From assembly GCF_002938435.1 (NCBI RefSeq), contig NZ_POQT01000012.1, positions 42,503-106,502 on the forward strand: a DNA stretch of 64,000 nucleotides, given 5' to 3'. Position 1 is the first letter of the stretch. Every line of letters begins with the position of its first letter. Below are positions 25,834 through 37,155 of this stretch, piece after piece. The notes below the pieces were generated by a model. The model was given only the letters and a program-made list of their open reading frames with translations, did not search any database and was not told the DNA's origin. Source of the DNA: Blastococcus saxobsidens. Lineage in GTDB: Bacteria > Actinomycetota > Actinomycetes > Mycobacteriales > Geodermatophilaceae. The position numbers were made by a program, and so were the translations under genes.

Positions 25834-25858
25834 ACGGGTCCACTCTATAAGGACCCGT
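25834..25858 (-). promoter_or_regulatory. Hairpin with a TATAGA -10-like loop upstream of atpC
   Basis: ACGGGTCC (25834-25841) and GGACCCGT (25851-25858) are complementary. The loop between them holds, on the minus strand, TATAGA (25849-25844). This could be a -10 for a separate atpC promoter or a terminator for the small ORF upstream. No T tract and no good -35 were seen, so the role is undecided. Confidence 0.4.
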
Positions 25859-25903
25859 TCCCCCCGCCCCCCGCAGGCCCGGAACGGTGCCCGGACGGGG
25901 TGA

Positions 25904-26092
25904 TCAGGCGGCGCGACGGTAGAGGAGCGTCCAGCGGCCGACGCGGACCCAGGGGCGGCGCACGCAGGTCGGCGGAGCCCAGTGGTCGGTGTCCAGGCCC
26001 CACTCCGGGACCTCGACCGGCGCGTACGGGGGCCACGTCCAGTCACGGGGCTCCCCGTCGGGGAACCGCGCCACCGCGCCGTCCTGCTCCAC
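25904..26092 (-). CDS. Small Trp-rich ORF between atpD and atpC
   Basis: 62 residues from a GTG with GAGGGG four bases upstream. It contains six Trp (DWTWPPYAPVEVPEWGLD, HWAPP, PWVRVGRW), an unusual content, and ends LLYRRAA. The frame stays open upstream, but those residues look like low-complexity shadow. It lies between the atpD hairpin and atpC. I do not recognise a family. Either a real small gene or a chance ORF; the ribosome site and the compositional contrast favour a gene. Confidence 0.45.
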   Translation of the reverse strand: MEQDGAVARFPDGEPRDWTWPPYAPVEVPEWGLDTDHWAPPTCVRRPWVRVGRWTLLYRRAA

Positions 26093-26229
26093 GTCGCCCC
26101 TCGTCCCGCCGCCCGTCGTCCGAGCACACCTGCGGGCATGGTCGGCAGTCCTGCCGCTCCCGCGGAGGCTCCACGGCCAGAAATCATCCGATCCGGTGAC
26201 GCGGTCACGCCGTCCCGGGCCGGAACGGC

Positions 26230-26265
26230 GACGGCCGGGCCCCCTCGCGAGGGGACCCGGCCGTC
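26230..26265 (-). terminator. Strong hairpin after atpD
   Basis: GACGGCCGGG (26230-26239) pairs with CCCGGCCGTC (26256-26265), and CCCC/GGGG extend the stem toward a CTCGCGAG core. It starts 18 bases beyond the atpD stop and lies before the Trp-rich ORF and atpC. Confidence 0.7.
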
Positions 26266-26282
26266 GTCGGTCGCGGACCGGC

Positions 26283-27761
<1,479 letters not shown>

Positions 27762-27781
27762 TCAGCTGTGTTCGTTGAGGG

Positions 27782-28756
27782 TCAGTCGTTCGAGCCGGAG
27801 GACACCAGCGCGTCGGCACCGCCGACGATCTCGCTGATCTCCTGCGTGATCTCCGCCTGGCGGGCCTGGTTGGCCTGCCGGGACAGGTTCTTCGCCAGCT
27901 CCTCGGCGTTGTCGGACGCCGACTTCATCGCCCGTCGGCGCGAGGCCGACTCGGAGGCTGCCGCCTCGAGCATCGCCGCGTAGATCCGCGTGGTGATGTA
28001 CTTCGGCAGCAGCGCGTCGAGCAGTCCCTCGGCCGAGGGCTCGAACTCGTACAGGGTCGGCACACCGGAGTCGTCGGTGCGGCCGGCCTCGCGGTCCTCG
28101 CGCTCGTAGTCGAACTCCTCGACCTCCTCGACCTCCAGCGGAGCCATCCGCTTGGCGACGGGGACCTGCGACAGCAGCGAGCGGAACTCCGTGAAGACGA
28201 TGTGCAGTTCGTCCACGCCGAGGACGCCGTCGTCGCCGGCGCCGCCGGTCTCGTCGTCGTCCGCACCAGCGGTGAAGACGTCGATGAGGGCCCGGCCGAC
28301 CTCCTGCGCGTCGGTGTACTTCGGCTGCTCGGAGAACCCGGTGAAGGTGTCGGCCATGGGGCGGTCACGGAAGGAGTAGTAGGTCTCCCCCTTCCGGCCG
28401 ACCACGTACAGCACCGGCTCCTTGCCCTCCTGCCGGAGCAGGGAGAGCAGCTCCTCGGTCCGCCGGAGCACGTTCACGTTGTACGAACCGGCGAACCCGC
28501 GATCGGAGGTGATCACCAGCACGGCAGCCCGGCGCGGGTTCTCCCGCTCGGTCAGCAGCGGGTGGTCCAGCGACGCCGAGGACGCCAGCGCCGACAGCAC
28601 CCGCGTGATCTCCCGGGCGTAGGGCTTGGACGCCTCCACCCGGGCCTGGGCGCGCACGATGCGGGCACCGGCGATCAGCTCCTGGGCCGAGAAGATCTTC
28701 TTCGTCGACTGGGTGGAGCGGATGCGGCGCCGCAGCGCGCGGAGAGAGCCGGCCAT
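27782..28756 (-). CDS. atpG: F1Fo ATP synthase gamma subunit
   Basis: 324 residues. The N-terminal helix ([18 protein letters not shown]) and the C-terminal helix ([20 protein letters not shown]) form the rotor coiled coil. An acidic/Gly insertion at about 164-179 ([14 protein letters not shown]) sits where mycobacterial gamma has its characteristic 14-residue loop (166-179), which limits ATP hydrolysis there. A second acidic stretch (about 200-235) also adds length. ATG start three bases after atpA. Confidence 0.95.
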   Translation of the reverse strand: MAGSLRALRRRIRSTQSTKKIFSAQELIAGARIVRAQARVEASKPYAREITRVLSALASSASLDHPLLTERENPRRAAVLVITSDRGFAGSYNVNVLRRTEELLSLLRQEGKEPVLYVVGRKGETYYSFRDRPMADTFTGFSEQPKYTDAQEVGRALIDVFTAGADDDETGGAGDDGVLGVDELHIVFTEFRSLLSQVPVAKRMAPLEVEEVEEFDYEREDREAGRTDDSGVPTLYEFEPSAEGLLDALLPKYITTRIYAAMLEAAASESASRRRAMKSASDNAEELAKNLSRQANQARQAEITQEISEIVGGADALVSSGSND

Positions 28757-28759
28757 GGG

Positions 28760-30397
<1,638 letters not shown>

Positions 30398-30444
30398 GGC
30401 TGTGAGTCCTCTTCCCTGCGGGTCGTGTCTGTGGTGGTGGGCGG

Positions 30445-31317
30445 TCAGCCGGCCAGCTGCCGACGGGCAGCTTCCAGCCGGTGGGCGATCGTTCCGTCGA
30501 TGACCTCGTCGCCCACCTGGACCAGGAGCCCACCGAGCACCGTCGGGTCCACGGTCACCTGCAGCCCGATGGTCCGTCCGTAGATCTGGGCCAGCACGCC
30601 GGCCAGCCGCTGCTCCTGGGCGGGCGTGAGCGGTGCAGCCGTGGTCACGCGCGCCACCGACTGACCGCGCCGCCGGCTGGCGACATCGGACAGCCGCTCG
30701 ATCGCGACTCCCGCCGTACCGACGTGCGACCCGGTCAGGACGTTCCGGAGCAGCTGCTCGGTGACCGGGCTGACCCGGCCCGACAGCAGCTGGTCCAGCA
30801 GCTGCGCCTTGCCCGCCGCCGAGCCGGAGCGGTCGCTGAGGATCCGCGACAGCTGCTGGTCGTTGGCGACGATCCGGCCGAAGCGGAAGAGCTCGTCCTC
30901 CACGTCGTCCAGCTCGCCACGGGCGTCGGCCGCGTCCAGCGCGGTCTCGGTGGCCAGCGTCGTGGCCGCCTCGACCAGGTCCAGCGGGCGGGACCACCGC
31001 TGGCGGACGGTGACCTCGACGACGTCGAGGGCCACCGGCCCCAGCCGCGACCCGAAGAGCCGCTGGGCCAGGGCCGCGCGCTCCTCCGGCTTGCCCGCCG
31101 GGTCTGACAGCGCCCGGCGCAGCGACGGCTGCGCGTCGAGCAGCCGGGCCACGGCGAACAGCTCGTCGGCCAGCCCGACCAGCTCGTCGGCCGTCGTGGC
31201 CCGCGCCTGACCGGTCAGGCGGTCACGCGTCTTCTCGACGATCCCCGCGGGACCCCGGGTCAGCTCGTCGAGCCGCTCCCGGGCCGCCACGAGGGCCAGC
31301 CGGCTGGACGCCTCCAT
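30445..31317 (-). CDS. atpH: F1Fo ATP synthase delta subunit
   Basis: 290 residues, longer than the 180-residue proteobacterial form and typical of actinobacteria, with an extra N-terminal helical part ([19 protein letters not shown]) before the OSCP fold. The conserved C-terminus reads [20 protein letters not shown]. It joins F1 to the b-subunit stator. ATG start overlaps the atpF stop by one base. It is not fused to atpF, unlike the mycobacterial b-delta chain. Confidence 0.95.
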   Translation of the reverse strand: MEASSRLALVAARERLDELTRGPAGIVEKTRDRLTGQARATTADELVGLADELFAVARLLDAQPSLRRALSDPAGKPEERAALAQRLFGSRLGPVALDVVEVTVRQRWSRPLDLVEAATTLATETALDAADARGELDDVEDELFRFGRIVANDQQLSRILSDRSGSAAGKAQLLDQLLSGRVSPVTEQLLRNVLTGSHVGTAGVAIERLSDVASRRRGQSVARVTTAAPLTPAQEQRLAGVLAQIYGRTIGLQVTVDPTVLGGLLVQVGDEVIDGTIAHRLEAARRQLAG

Positions 31318-31922
31318 CAGCGGGTGCCCTCCGGAACCGGAACGGCGCTGGAGCCGCTCATGCCGTCGAGCTGGTCGAGGAAGCGGTCCACCGTGCCGTT
31401 GCGGCGGGCGTCGTCGGCGAGCGACTCGCCGACCACGCGGCCGGCGAGGTCGACGGCGAGCGCACCGATCTGGCCGCGCAGCTCGTTGATCACCTGCTGG
31501 CGGGCAGCAGCGATCTGCTCCCCACCGCGGGCGACGATCCGCGCCGACTCCTCCTGCGCCTGGGCCCGCATCTCCTCGAGGATCTGCTGGCCCTCGGCGC
31601 GGGCCTGGTCACGGATCTGCGCGGCCTCGTTGCGTGCCTCGGCCAGCTGTGCGCGGTACTGCTCCAGCGACGCCTTGGCCTCGGCCTGCATGGCCTCGGC
31701 ACGCTCGATGCCGCCCTCGATGGTCCGCTGGCGCTCGGCCAGCATGGCCTCCAGGCGGGGAACCACGTACTTCTTGTACAGGAAGTAGAGGATGGCGAAG
31801 GAGATGATCCCGACGATCAGCTCACCCGGGTGCGGGATGACGGGATAGGCATCCTCCCAGAACCCGCCCTCACCGGTCTCGGCCGCCGCCAGGACGTCGG
31901 CCGCGTTGTCGATCGCGCCCAT
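31317..31922 (-). CDS. atpF: F1Fo ATP synthase b subunit
   Basis: About 200 residues. One membrane helix (about 38-53, GIISFAILYFLYKKYV) is followed by a long charged coiled coil (RQRTIEGGIERAEAMQAEAK onward) that forms the peripheral stalk. An AAGGAG-like site precedes GTG-ATG; ATG at 31922 is chosen, though the GTG at 31925 is equally well spaced. Stop and atpH start overlap by one base. Confidence 0.95.
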   Translation of the reverse strand: MGAIDNAADVLAAAETGEGGFWEDAYPVIPHPGELIVGIISFAILYFLYKKYVVPRLEAMLAERQRTIEGGIERAEAMQAEAKASLEQYRAQLAEARNEAAQIRDQARAEGQQILEEMRAQAQEESARIVARGGEQIAAARQQVINELRGQIGALAVDLAGRVVGESLADDARRNGTVDRFLDQLDGMSGSSAVPVPEGTR

Positions 31923-31948
31923 CACGTGTGTCTCCTTCCGATCCTCGG

Positions 31949-32158
31949 TCAGCTGAAGACGAAGGCCAGAGCGATGCCGAAGATGGCCAGCTGCTCACAG
32001 AGCACGAAGCCCAGGATGGCGATGGTCTGCAGCACACCGCGGACCTCGGGCTGACGTGCCACGCCGCTCACGTAGGCAGCGAAGATCAGGCCGATGCCGA
32101 CGCCCGGCCCGATGGCCGACAGGCCGTAGCCGATGATCGCGAGATTGCCTTCCAGCAT
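31949..32158 (-). CDS. atpE: F1Fo ATP synthase c subunit
   Basis: 69 residues: two hydrophobic helices joined by the ARQPE loop. The ion-carrying Glu is Glu55 in [12 protein letters not shown], followed by Gln where actinobacterial relatives I recall have Ala. The Gly-rich first helix (GPGVGIGL) fits tight ring packing. ATG start (MLEGNLAII); the longer upstream frame lacks a sensible start. Confidence 0.96.
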   Translation of the reverse strand: MLEGNLAIIGYGLSAIGPGVGIGLIFAAYVSGVARQPEVRGVLQTIAILGFVLCEQLAIFGIALAFVFS

Positions 32159-32243
32159 GGGTGTGTCCGTTCCTCTCAGTCGGTCTGTGCTGCCGGGTGG
32201 CGCACATCGGTGGTGCAACTCGGGGTGGGTGGCCCCGCGGACG

Positions 32244-33026
32244 TCAGTGGTCGTCCGCGTAGACCTCGGCGATGTAGACGGAAGCCAGCAGGATGAAGAC
32301 GTACGCCTGCAGGAACGCGATCAGGATCTCGAACGCGCTGAAGAGGATGAACATCAGGAAGGCCGGGATGGACACCAGCTTCAGCAGGCCCTCGCCGTTG
32401 AGCAGCAGGTACTCCCCGCCGAGCGCGAACAGCAGCAGCAGGATGTGGCCGGCGAACATGTTGCCGAAGAGCCGGAGCGTGAGGGTGACCGGCCGGGTGA
32501 CGAGGAACGTCACGAGCTCCAGGACGAAGACCACCGGCACGACCCAGAAGGGCAGCCCGCTGGGCACCAGGTTCTTGAGGAAGCCTCCCAGCCCGCGGCG
32601 GCGGACACCGGCGACCAGGTAGACGACGTAGACGCCGAGCGCGAGGGCGAGCGGGAAGCCGATCCGGCTCATCGTGGGGAACTGGACGGGCGGGATGATG
32701 CCCATCAGGTTGTTCAGCAGGATGAGCGTGAAGAGCGTGAACAGCAGCGGGACGTAGGGCCGGAAGTGGTCCGTGCCGATGATGTCGCGGCCGATCGAGT
32801 TGCGGACCAGGCCGTAGACGCCCTCGAGCCGGAACTGGCCGCGCCCGGGGACCACCGCGAGACGACGCGTCACCAGCATCATGACCACGGCCAGGCCGAT
32901 GGTGACCAGCACCATCACGATCATGCTGCGCGTGATGGCGAAGGCGCCCTCACCGACGAGCGGCTGCCAGAAATCCGGCGCGCTCGGCGGGACGAACTCC
33001 TCGGCGGCCGAGACCACGGTCGTCAC
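32244..33026 (-). CDS. atpB: F1Fo ATP synthase a subunit
   Basis: 260 residues with five to six membrane helices. The essential Arg is in [17 protein letters not shown]. It forms the proton half-channels against the c ring. GTG start ([10 protein letters not shown]). It lies between the AtpZ-like gene and atpE in the standard order. Confidence 0.96.
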   Translation of the reverse strand: MTTVVSAAEEFVPPSAPDFWQPLVGEGAFAITRSMIVMVLVTIGLAVVMMLVTRRLAVVPGRGQFRLEGVYGLVRNSIGRDIIGTDHFRPYVPLLFTLFTLILLNNLMGIIPPVQFPTMSRIGFPLALALGVYVVYLVAGVRRRGLGGFLKNLVPSGLPFWVVPVVFVLELVTFLVTRPVTLTLRLFGNMFAGHILLLLFALGGEYLLLNGEGLLKLVSIPAFLMFILFSAFEILIAFLQAYVFILLASVYIAEVYADDH

Positions 33027-33111
33027 TACTCAGCCTCCGTCATGAACTGCTGCGGGTCATGTCGTACTGCGGCCCGGAGGGCTGTCGCGCGCATCGGCGG
33101 CGTCGCGCTCC

Positions 33112-33360
33112 TCACGGGCCGGGGTCAGAGTAGCGGACCCAGATCGTGAAGATCGCGGCGGCCATTCCCAGGACCAGCGCCACCGGCAGGATCCACACCT
33201 GGCCGATCGCCTCGCTGAGCCACCAGGCCGGCAGGCCGAAGACCAGCATCGCCGACAGCATCGTGCCCAGCGCGTCCCATCCCTCGCGCAGGTGCGCGCC
33301 GGCCACCATCTGGTGGTGCACCGGGGACGGCCGCTCGCGGCCGTCGGCGCCGTCGGTCAC
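33112..33360 (-). CDS. AtpZ/AtpI-like small membrane protein
   Basis: 82 residues. Two hydrophobic helices (about 34-50 and 55-72) with a WDALGTMLSAMLVFG start resemble the AtpZ/AtpI accessory family that helps c-ring assembly or Mg2+/Ca2+ handling. GTG start overlaps the preceding gene's stop (GTGA). Annotation by position and length; sequence identity is weak. Confidence 0.72.
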   Translation of the reverse strand: MTDGADGRERPSPVHHQMVAGAHLREGWDALGTMLSAMLVFGLPAWWLSEAIGQVWILPVALVLGMAAAIFTIWVRYSDPGP

Positions 33361-33803
33361 GGCCGCGGCTCGGAAGCCGGGGCCGGCTCGTCGTAGATGT
33401 AGGTGCGCACCCGGGTGAAGGCGACGATCTCGCCGATCGTCCCCGCCAGCGAGACCACGATCGCGGTGATCGCGAACGCGATCGGCGAGAGCCAGTCGGC
33501 GTTCCGGAACAGGACGAGGAAGACCCCCAGCAGCATGACCTTGAAGAAGTAGCTGACCATCGCGCCCATGAAGACCACGCGCGGGTCCAGGCCCGCCATC
33601 CTGCGCAGGATGAGCATGGTGGACGCGGTGCTCAGCACGACGAGGACGGAGGCGAGGACGCTGCCGGCCGCGCCGAGGGCCCCGTCGAGCACGCTGAACA
33701 CCACGATCGCGACCACGGCGACGGCGATCGAGGGGACCGCACCGCCCCGGAGCATCGCGCCGTAGGGGTCGGGAGCCTTGACGGCCCGGGGCTCAGAAGT
33801 CAC
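33357..33803 (-). CDS. ATP synthase I-like membrane protein
   Basis: 148 residues with four predicted helices (about 25-43, 46-66, 78-98, 107-130). Position and architecture match the actinobacterial AtpI-like protein directly upstream of atpB, as in M. tuberculosis Rv1303 (recalled). Probably assists c-ring assembly. GTG start (VTSEPRAVKAP). Confidence 0.78.
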   Translation of the reverse strand: MTSEPRAVKAPDPYGAMLRGGAVPSIAVAVVAIVVFSVLDGALGAAGSVLASVLVVLSTASTMLILRRMAGLDPRVVFMGAMVSYFFKVMLLGVFLVLFRNADWLSPIAFAITAIVVSLAGTIGEIVAFTRVRTYIYDEPAPASEPRP

Positions 33804-33867
33804 GCCCTACTCTATCCGGCGTCCGGGCGGCACCCGGTGGCGGCGACCGGCTGGCAGCGCCCGGGGT

Positions 33868-35091
33868 TCACCGGACCACCTCCCGGCCCGCCGACGGCGA
33901 CTCCACGTCGGGACGGCGCACGCGCGAGGTCGGGTGGTCGGCGCGGCTCCGTCGGCGCTGCGCCTCCAGCTCCGCGGCCCGGGCCTCCCGCGCGGCCCGG
34001 CGCGCCCGAGGGCTGAGCACCACGACGACGCCCACGACGAGCAGCACGGCGATGACGACCAGCAGCTCGGCCCGGCCGCCGGTGATCGAGAGCCCCACCG
34101 CGCCGAAGGAGAGCAGCGCGGCCCAGAAGTACATGACCAGCACCGCCTTGCGGTGCGAGTGGCCGATCGACAGCAGCCGGTGGTGCAGGTGCATCTTGTC
34201 CGGCGAGAACGGCGACTGCCCCCGCAGCGTGCGGCGCAGGACCGCCAGCACCAGGTCGGTGAAGGGGATGAAGAGCACCGCGATCGGCACCAGCAGCGGC
34301 AGCGTGAGCGGGAGCAGGCTGGCGGCCGAGCCGAAGGACTGCGCGTCCACTCCCCCGGTCGCACTGACGGCGGCGGCCGACAGCATCAGGCCCACGAGCA
34401 TGGACCCGGAGTCGCCCATGAAGATCCGCGCCGGGCTGAAGTTGTGCGGCAGGAACCCCAGGCAGGCCCCGGCCAGGACGGCGGTGATGAGCGCCGGGGT
34501 GCTGGCGACGTCGACGTAGCCGTCCAGGCCGAGGCTGTAGCTGTAGGCGAAGAAGGCCAGGGCCGCGATCGCCGAGACGCCGGCGGCGAGGCCGTCCAGC
34601 CCGTCGATGAAGTTGAGCGCGTTCACCGCCAGGACCGTCAGCAGGATGGTCATGGGCACCCCGACCTGCGGCCCGAGCGAGATGGTGCCGATGTCGGCGA
34701 CCGGCAGGAACACGTAGGCGAGCTGGATGCCCAGGATGACCATCACGCCCGCCGCGGCTATCTGCCCGGTGAGTTTCGTCAGGGCGTCAAGCCCCCACTT
34801 GTCGTCCAGCACCCCCAGCAGGCAGATCAACCCGCCGGCGACGATGACCGCGTAGGCCTGGGAGTCGTCGAAGGTCCGCTGCAGCGTGGGCAGCCGCGAG
34901 GCGACCAGCGTGGCCGCCACGACCCCGAGGTACATGGCCACGCCGCCGCCCCGCGGCGTCGGGATCACGTGCACGTCGCGCTCGCGCGGCGCGGCCATCA
35001 TGCGGAGCCGGATCGCCGCCAACCGCACCACGGGCGTGGCCAGGAAGGTGACCAGCGCCGCGGTGAGGAGGACGACGACGTACTCGCGCAC
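33868..35091 (-). CDS. wecA: WecA-type undecaprenyl/decaprenyl-phosphate GlcNAc-1-phosphate transferase
   Basis: 407 residues with about eleven membrane helices. Catalytic motifs: LGVLDDKWGLD (Mg2+ Asp pair), NALNFIDGLDGLAAG, FMGDSGS and KMHLHHRLL. It transfers GlcNAc-1-P from UDP-GlcNAc to the polyprenyl phosphate carrier, starting arabinogalactan- or teichoic-type wall polymer linkage. It has a basic cytoplasmic C-terminal tail of about 50 residues (RRAAREARAAELEAQRRR). GTG start three bases from the glyA stop. Confidence 0.93.
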   Translation of the reverse strand: MREYVVVLLTAALVTFLATPVVRLAAIRLRMMAAPRERDVHVIPTPRGGGVAMYLGVVAATLVASRLPTLQRTFDDSQAYAVIVAGGLICLLGVLDDKWGLDALTKLTGQIAAAGVMVILGIQLAYVFLPVADIGTISLGPQVGVPMTILLTVLAVNALNFIDGLDGLAAGVSAIAALAFFAYSYSLGLDGYVDVASTPALITAVLAGACLGFLPHNFSPARIFMGDSGSMLVGLMLSAAAVSATGGVDAQSFGSAASLLPLTLPLLVPIAVLFIPFTDLVLAVLRRTLRGQSPFSPDKMHLHHRLLSIGHSHRKAVLVMYFWAALLSFGAVGLSITGGRAELLVVIAVLLVVGVVVVLSPRARRAAREARAAELEAQRRRSRADHPTSRVRRPDVESPSAGREVVR

Positions 35092-35094
35092 GGC

Positions 35095-36372
35095 TCAGCT
35101 GGTCCGGCCGGGCTCTGGGTAGGCGGGGTGGGCGCCGACGAGCTCGCGGACGCCGGCGGCGACCTCGGCGGTGCGGCTGCCGTCGACGTCGCGGATCGCG
35201 GTGCCGATCAGCGAGGCGATGGACTTCATGTCCGACTCGGTCATGCCCTGCGTGGTCACCGCCGGGCTGCCCACGCGGATGCCCGAGGCCACCGAGGCCG
35301 GCTGCGGGTCGAAGGGGATCGCGTTCTTGTTCAGGACGATCCCGGCCGCGCCGCAGCGCGTCTCGGCGTCGACCCCGGTCACGCCGGTCTCCTGCAGGTC
35401 CAGCAGCGCGAGGTGGGTGTCGGTGCCCCCGGCCACCGGCCGCAGCCCCTCGGTCGCGAGCCCCTCGGTGAGCGCCTGGGCGTTGGCGACGACCTGCCGC
35501 GTGTACGCCTGGTACTCGGGCGTGAGGCACTCCTTGAAGTTCACCGCCTTGGCGGCGACGGCGTGCATGAGCGGGCCGCCCTGCATCATCGGGAAGGCCG
35601 CCTTGTCGATCGCCTTGGCGTGCTCGGCCTTGCAGACGATCGCGCCACCGCGCGGCCCGCGCAGCACCTTGTGCGTGGTGAAGGTGACGACGTCGGCGTA
35701 GGGCACGGGGCTGGGGATCGCCTTGCCGGCCACCAGGCCGATGAAGTGCGCCGCGTCGACCATGAGGACGGCGCCGACCTCGTCGGCGATCTCCCGGAAG
35801 ACCGGGAAGTCGATCAGCCGCGGGATCGCCGAGCCGCCGCAGATGATCATCTTCGGCCGGTGTTCGCGGGCGAGGTCGCGGACCTGGTCGTAGTCGATGT
35901 GCTCGGTCTTCTCGGCGACCCCGTACGGGACGGCGTTGAACCACTTGCCGCTGAAGCTCACCTTCGCACCGTGCGTCAGGTGGCCGCCGTGCGGCAGCGC
36001 CATCGCGAGGAACGTGTCCCCCGGCTGCATGAACGCCCCGTAGACCGCCAGGTTGGCGTTCGCACCGGAGTGCGGCTGCAGGTTGGCGTGCTCGGCACCG
36101 AAGAGCTCCTTGGCCCGCGCGATACCGATCTCCTCGGCGCGGTCGACGACCTCGCAACCGCCGTAGTACCGGCGGCCGGGGTAGCCCTCGGCGTACTTGT
36201 TCGACAGGGTGCTCCCCAGCGCGGCCAGCACGGCCGGGCTGGTGAAGTTCTCGCTGGCGATCAGCTGGAGACCGCTGCGGAGCCGGTCCAGCTCGTCGGT
36301 GACCACACCGGCGATGTCGGGGTCGAAAGCGGCCAGGGCGTCGAAGTCCGGGCCCCAGTAGGGGGTGCTCAT
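35095..36372 (-). CDS. glyA: Serine hydroxymethyltransferase
   Basis: 425 residues. The PLP Lys is in VVTFTTHKVLRGPRGG; the conserved IASENF and GGCEVVD segments match the family. It interconverts serine and glycine with tetrahydrofolate, giving one-carbon units; in a B12/ethylmalonyl-CoA background it links glyoxylate/glycine to C1. ATG start (MSTPYWGPDF) with GGAG upstream. Inserted between tsaC and wecA. Confidence 0.96.
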   Translation of the reverse strand: MSTPYWGPDFDALAAFDPDIAGVVTDELDRLRSGLQLIASENFTSPAVLAALGSTLSNKYAEGYPGRRYYGGCEVVDRAEEIGIARAKELFGAEHANLQPHSGANANLAVYGAFMQPGDTFLAMALPHGGHLTHGAKVSFSGKWFNAVPYGVAEKTEHIDYDQVRDLAREHRPKMIICGGSAIPRLIDFPVFREIADEVGAVLMVDAAHFIGLVAGKAIPSPVPYADVVTFTTHKVLRGPRGGAIVCKAEHAKAIDKAAFPMMQGGPLMHAVAAKAVNFKECLTPEYQAYTRQVVANAQALTEGLATEGLRPVAGGTDTHLALLDLQETGVTGVDAETRCGAAGIVLNKNAIPFDPQPASVASGIRVGSPAVTTQGMTESDMKSIASLIGTAIRDVDGSRTAEVAAGVRELVGAHPAYPEPGRTS

Positions 36373-36467
36373 CGCGGCGCGCTCCAGGGAGTCAGGGCGG
36401 GGCTGTCGCACCACGGTATCGCTAGGGCCTCCCGCGCCTCCGCGCTTCCCTCGTCCGGCGTCGCGCG

Positions 36468-37115
36468 TCAGTCCTCGATCCCGGGCACGACCTCGCGCAG
36501 CCGCTCGACGGGGACGGCGCCGACCCGGAGCACCCGCGGGGTGGACCCGGTGCAGTCGACGATCGTGCTGGCCGCGGAGCTGTCCCGGGGGCCACCGTCG
36601 AGGACGACGGCCGCGTGCTGGCCGAGCTGCTGGTCGGCCTCCTGCGCGGTGGTCGCCGCCGGGCGCCCCGAGCGGTTGGCGCTGGACACGGCCAGCGGTC
36701 CGGTGCGCCGGAGCAGGTCGCGGGTCAGCTCGTCGGCCGGCAGCCGGACGGCGACCGTGCCCTCGGCGTCGCCCAGGTCCCAGGCCAGCGAGGGCGCGTG
36801 CTCCACGACGAGGGTGAGCCCACCGGGCCAGAACTCCTGCGCCAGCCGGGTCGCCACCGCCGGCGTCTGCAGCACCAGCCCGGCCAGGGTGGAGGCCTCA
36901 CCGATCAGCACCGGCACCGGCATGCCCCGGCCCCGGTTCTTGGCGGCGAGCAGCCGGGTCACCGCCGCCGGCGTGAACGCGTCGGCGCCGACCCCGTAGA
37001 CGGTGTCGGTGGGCAGCAGCACGAGCTCGCCGCGGCCGATCGCTGCGGCGGCGGCGTCGAGCCCGGCGGTCCGGGCGGCGGGGTCGGAGCAGTCGTAGAT
37101 GTCGGCCACGAGCAC
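36468..37115 (-). CDS. tsaC: L-threonylcarbamoyladenylate synthase (TsaC/Sua5)
   Basis: 215 residues, YrdC fold: GELVLLPTDTVYGVGADAF, KNRGRGMPVPVLIG, GTVAVRLP and VSSANRSG. It makes threonylcarbamoyl-AMP for tRNA t6A37. The GTG at 37115 has GGGAG five bases upstream; GTG 37109 (VADIYDCSD) is the alternative. The long open frame further upstream is only a shadow of the kinase tail repeats. Next to prmC/prfA, as usual in actinobacteria apart from the intervening kinase. Confidence 0.93.
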   Translation of the reverse strand: MLVADIYDCSDPAARTAGLDAAAAAIGRGELVLLPTDTVYGVGADAFTPAAVTRLLAAKNRGRGMPVPVLIGEASTLAGLVLQTPAVATRLAQEFWPGGLTLVVEHAPSLAWDLGDAEGTVAVRLPADELTRDLLRRTGPLAVSSANRSGRPAATTAQEADQQLGQHAAVVLDGGPRDSSAASTIVDCTGSTPRVLRVGAVPVERLREVVPGIED

Positions 37116-37155
37116 CGAGTCTCCCAGGCCGGTGGCCGTCGGGTGGAACCCGGCG

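Noticed and set aside
30398..33111. Riboswitch or attenuator inside the atp gaps
   Set aside because: The gaps are short (24 to 85 bases) and show only ribosome sites, no conserved structured element.
33778..36999. 1073-residue plus-strand ORF over wecA, glyA and tsaC
   Set aside because: Arg/Gly/His-rich shadow of three recognised minus-strand genes.
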